Of a stretch of 20,449 bases of DNA, positions 19,103 through 20,449 are shown in pieces. Source of the DNA: Angelakisella sp. (lineage in GTDB: Bacteria > Bacillota > Clostridia > Oscillospirales > Ruminococcaceae); assembly GCA_022794295.1 (NCBI GenBank), contig JAAWEO010000024.1, forward strand, positions 1 through 20,449, given 5' to 3'. Position 1 is the stretch's first letter; the number at the start of each line of letters is the position of its first letter. The notes under the pieces are model-generated. The model was not told where the DNA came from, did not search any database, and saw only the letters and a list, made by a program, of their open reading frames with translations. The position numbers and the translations under genes are program-made.

Positions 19103-20449
19103 CTATTCCGTGAAGCCCTCCGGCACTGTCCGGTCCGGGTCGGTGACCGCCCCGATGCCGCTGCAAACCTTGGCAAAGGCCCGGGCCGGAAGCTCGCTGC
19201 CCTCGCCGCCCCCCTCGGCCAGAATGACCACCGCGTATTTTGGGTTTTGGGCGGGGTAGAAGCCTGCAAACCACCCGTGAAGCACCTCCTGGTCCCCCTG
19301 GAAGATGCCGGTCTGGGCGGTGGCGGTTTTTCCTCCGGCCCCGCCCCGGTCGGGGCGCGCATGGGTGCCGCTGCCCTCCTCCACCACCCCGATGAGCATT
19401 TCCCTCAGGGTGGCGGCGGTGGAGGCCTTCATGATCCGGCGCCCCGGGACAGGGGCTTCTGTCTGCTCCATGGTCCCGCCATCCAGGGTGGTCCCCCGGT
19501 AAACGGTGGGGGATACCCACCGGCCCCCGTTGGCAATGGCAGAGATCATCTGGGCGATCTGGATGGGGGTGGCGGTAAATTCCCCCTGGCCGAAGGAGAA
19601 GTTAGCCAACGCCCCGCCCCACAGCTCCCGGGCCCGGGGAAGGACCCCGGAGGCCGCTGTGACCCCTTCCGCCAGCCGGGAGGGGGAGCCGAAGCCCATA
19701 CTGTAGGCCATTTCGTATATGGCTTCGCCCCCCACCTGCATCCCCAGGTTGATGAAGTAGGGGTTGCAGGAGCGTTCCAGTGCTTGGGTCATGGAAAGCT
19801 CCCCGTGGCCGTGGCGGTAGTGGCAGTGATATTTCTGCTCCCCCAGCTGGTAGTACCCCTGGCATTGGTAGCTGTACCCCGGGGAAAAGCCCTGCTCCAG
19901 GGAGGCTGCCGCCACACAAAGCTTGAAGGTGGACCCCACATTGTAGGCCCCCAGGGCCCGGTTAAAGAAGGGGCTGTCCGGGGCGGTCAGGGCCTCCTCC
20001 ATCCGGGCGAGGTCGTAGGCCGGGCGGCTCACCATAGCCAGAAGCTCCCCGGTCTCCACCTCCATCACCACGGCGGCCCCCTTGGGGATCTCCGCCATGG
20101 CCGCCTCCGCCGCCTCTTGGATCTCCCGGTCCAGGGTAAGGACCACGCCCCCCCGGGGGGCGGTCCGCTGGTCGATTACCTCGGCGGCCCCGGCCTCTAC
20201 GGCGCTGCGGTTGGCATCCACAAAATACCGGGCGTAGACGCTCCCCCCCATCCCCCGGAGAAGCTGGTCATACCCCTTTTCGATGCCTGCGACCCCGTGG
20301 CCGCTTTCGTCCACATACCCCAGCAGATGTACCGCCAGCTGCTCCCCGCTGTACCGCACCGGCAGCCGGAAGGCCGCAGCTCCCTCCAGGCTGTTCTCTG
20401 GCAGCCAGGGATACCGGGAGCTGCTCACCACCATGGGCCGCCCCTGGCG
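19103..20449 (-). CDS. Penicillin-binding transpeptidase, C-terminal part (cut by window edge)
   Basis: The frame is open to the window edge, so at least 448 residues are seen and the N-terminus is missing; the internal ATG at 20434 is not the start (RQGRP is encoded in frame before it). Motifs of the acyl-serine transpeptidase fold appear in order: STFK (active Ser codon at 19931-19933), SCN (about 19763-19771) and KTATAQTG (about 19307-19330), where KTA replaces the usual KTG. The N-terminal part visible (GIEKGYDQLLRG, TLDREIQEAAEAAM) is the dimerisation-domain end of a class B PBP of the FtsI/SpoVD/PbpA type. It would cross-link peptidoglycan at the outer face of the membrane. It ends with TAG at 19103. 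Whether it serves elongation, division or sporulation cannot be told from this part. Confidence 0.9.
   Translation of the reverse strand, partial: RQGRPMVVSSSRYPWLPENSLEGAAAFRLPVRYSGEQLAVHLLGYVDESGHGVAGIEKGYDQLLRGMGGSVYARYFVDANRSAVEAGAAEVIDQRTAPRGGVVLTLDREIQEAAEAAMAEIPKGAAVVMEVETGELLAMVSRPAYDLARMEEALTAPDSPFFNRALGAYNVGSTFKLCVAAASLEQGFSPGYSYQCQGYYQLGEQKYHCHYRHGHGELSMTQALERSCNPYFINLGMQVGGEAIYEMAYSMGFGSPSRLAEGVTAASGVLPRARELWGGALANFSFGQGEFTATPIQIAQMISAIANGGRWVSPTVYRGTTLDGGTMEQTEAPVPGRRIMKASTAATLREMLIGVVEEGSGTHARPDRGGAGGKTATAQTGIFQGDQEVLHGWFAGFYPAQNPKYAVVILAEGGGEGSELPARAFAKVCSGIGAVTDPDRTVPEGFTE

Noticed and set aside
19307..19330. KTA instead of KTG in the transpeptidase as a sign of an inactive enzyme
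   Set aside because: The Lys-Thr pair is intact and Ala at the third position is found in active class B transpeptidases; STFK and SCN are also intact.

Overview
The window reads as a GC-rich, spore-forming, anaerobic-type Bacillota chromosome, most likely an Oscillospirales/clostridial gut lineage. This is inferred from AGGAGG-type ribosome sites, GTG/TTG starts, sigma-A promoters of TTGACA/TATAAT form in short AT-rich gaps, sigma-K-like promoters, and the gene families present (TctABC, clostridial Dpp/Opp operon, collagen-like and DUF11 proteins). No rRNA, tRNA, CRISPR array, transposase or phage gene was seen.

Layout. (1) 1-2600: mreC-mreD on the minus strand lie between two near-identical, inverted, hairpin-rich repeats (1-170 and 1981-2149). 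The right copy continues into a 92-bp-period tandem repeat (2133-2312). mreB is not adjacent. (2) 2777-5402: a plus-strand group encodes a leaderless collagen-like protein, a leaderless DUF11-type protein and a SUFU-like protein. The first two each have an upstream AC-N16/17-CATANNNT element resembling a sigma-K promoter, suggesting late mother-cell expression at the spore surface. (3) 5639-8930: a tripartite tricarboxylate transporter operon tctC-tctB-tctA, with a strong hairpin terminator between the binding-protein gene and the membrane genes. (4) 8948-9720: a MarR-family regulator diverges from the next operon across an intergenic region with two clear sigma-A promoters and two perfect palindromes. 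One palindrome sits directly downstream of the -10 of the plus promoter. (5) 9721-18242: a tightly packed plus-strand operon of aminotransferase, peptide-binding lipoprotein, prolidase-like amidohydrolase, DppB, DppC, DppD, DppF and a KDPG-aldolase-like protein. (6) 18312-20449, minus strand: an alpha/beta hydrolase whose reading frame has no stop at the expected end, and the C-terminal part of a penicillin-binding transpeptidase cut by the window edge.

How the genes may work together. The large operon looks like an import-and-degrade module. A peptide or N-acyl/amide compound is captured by the lipoprotein, imported by DppBCDF, hydrolysed by the amidohydrolase, and a released amino acid is processed by the PLP enzyme. 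The MarR protein is the obvious candidate sensor. The last gene has the KDPG-aldolase fold but lacks the Schiff-base lysine and the catalytic glutamate, so it is a pseudoenzyme or has been repurposed.

Most notable points: the degenerate aldolase, the inverted structured repeats around mreCD, the sigma-K-like collagen/DUF11 pair, the MarR operator architecture, and the stop-less hydrolase frame. Identifications are by reading motifs; no database search was possible.
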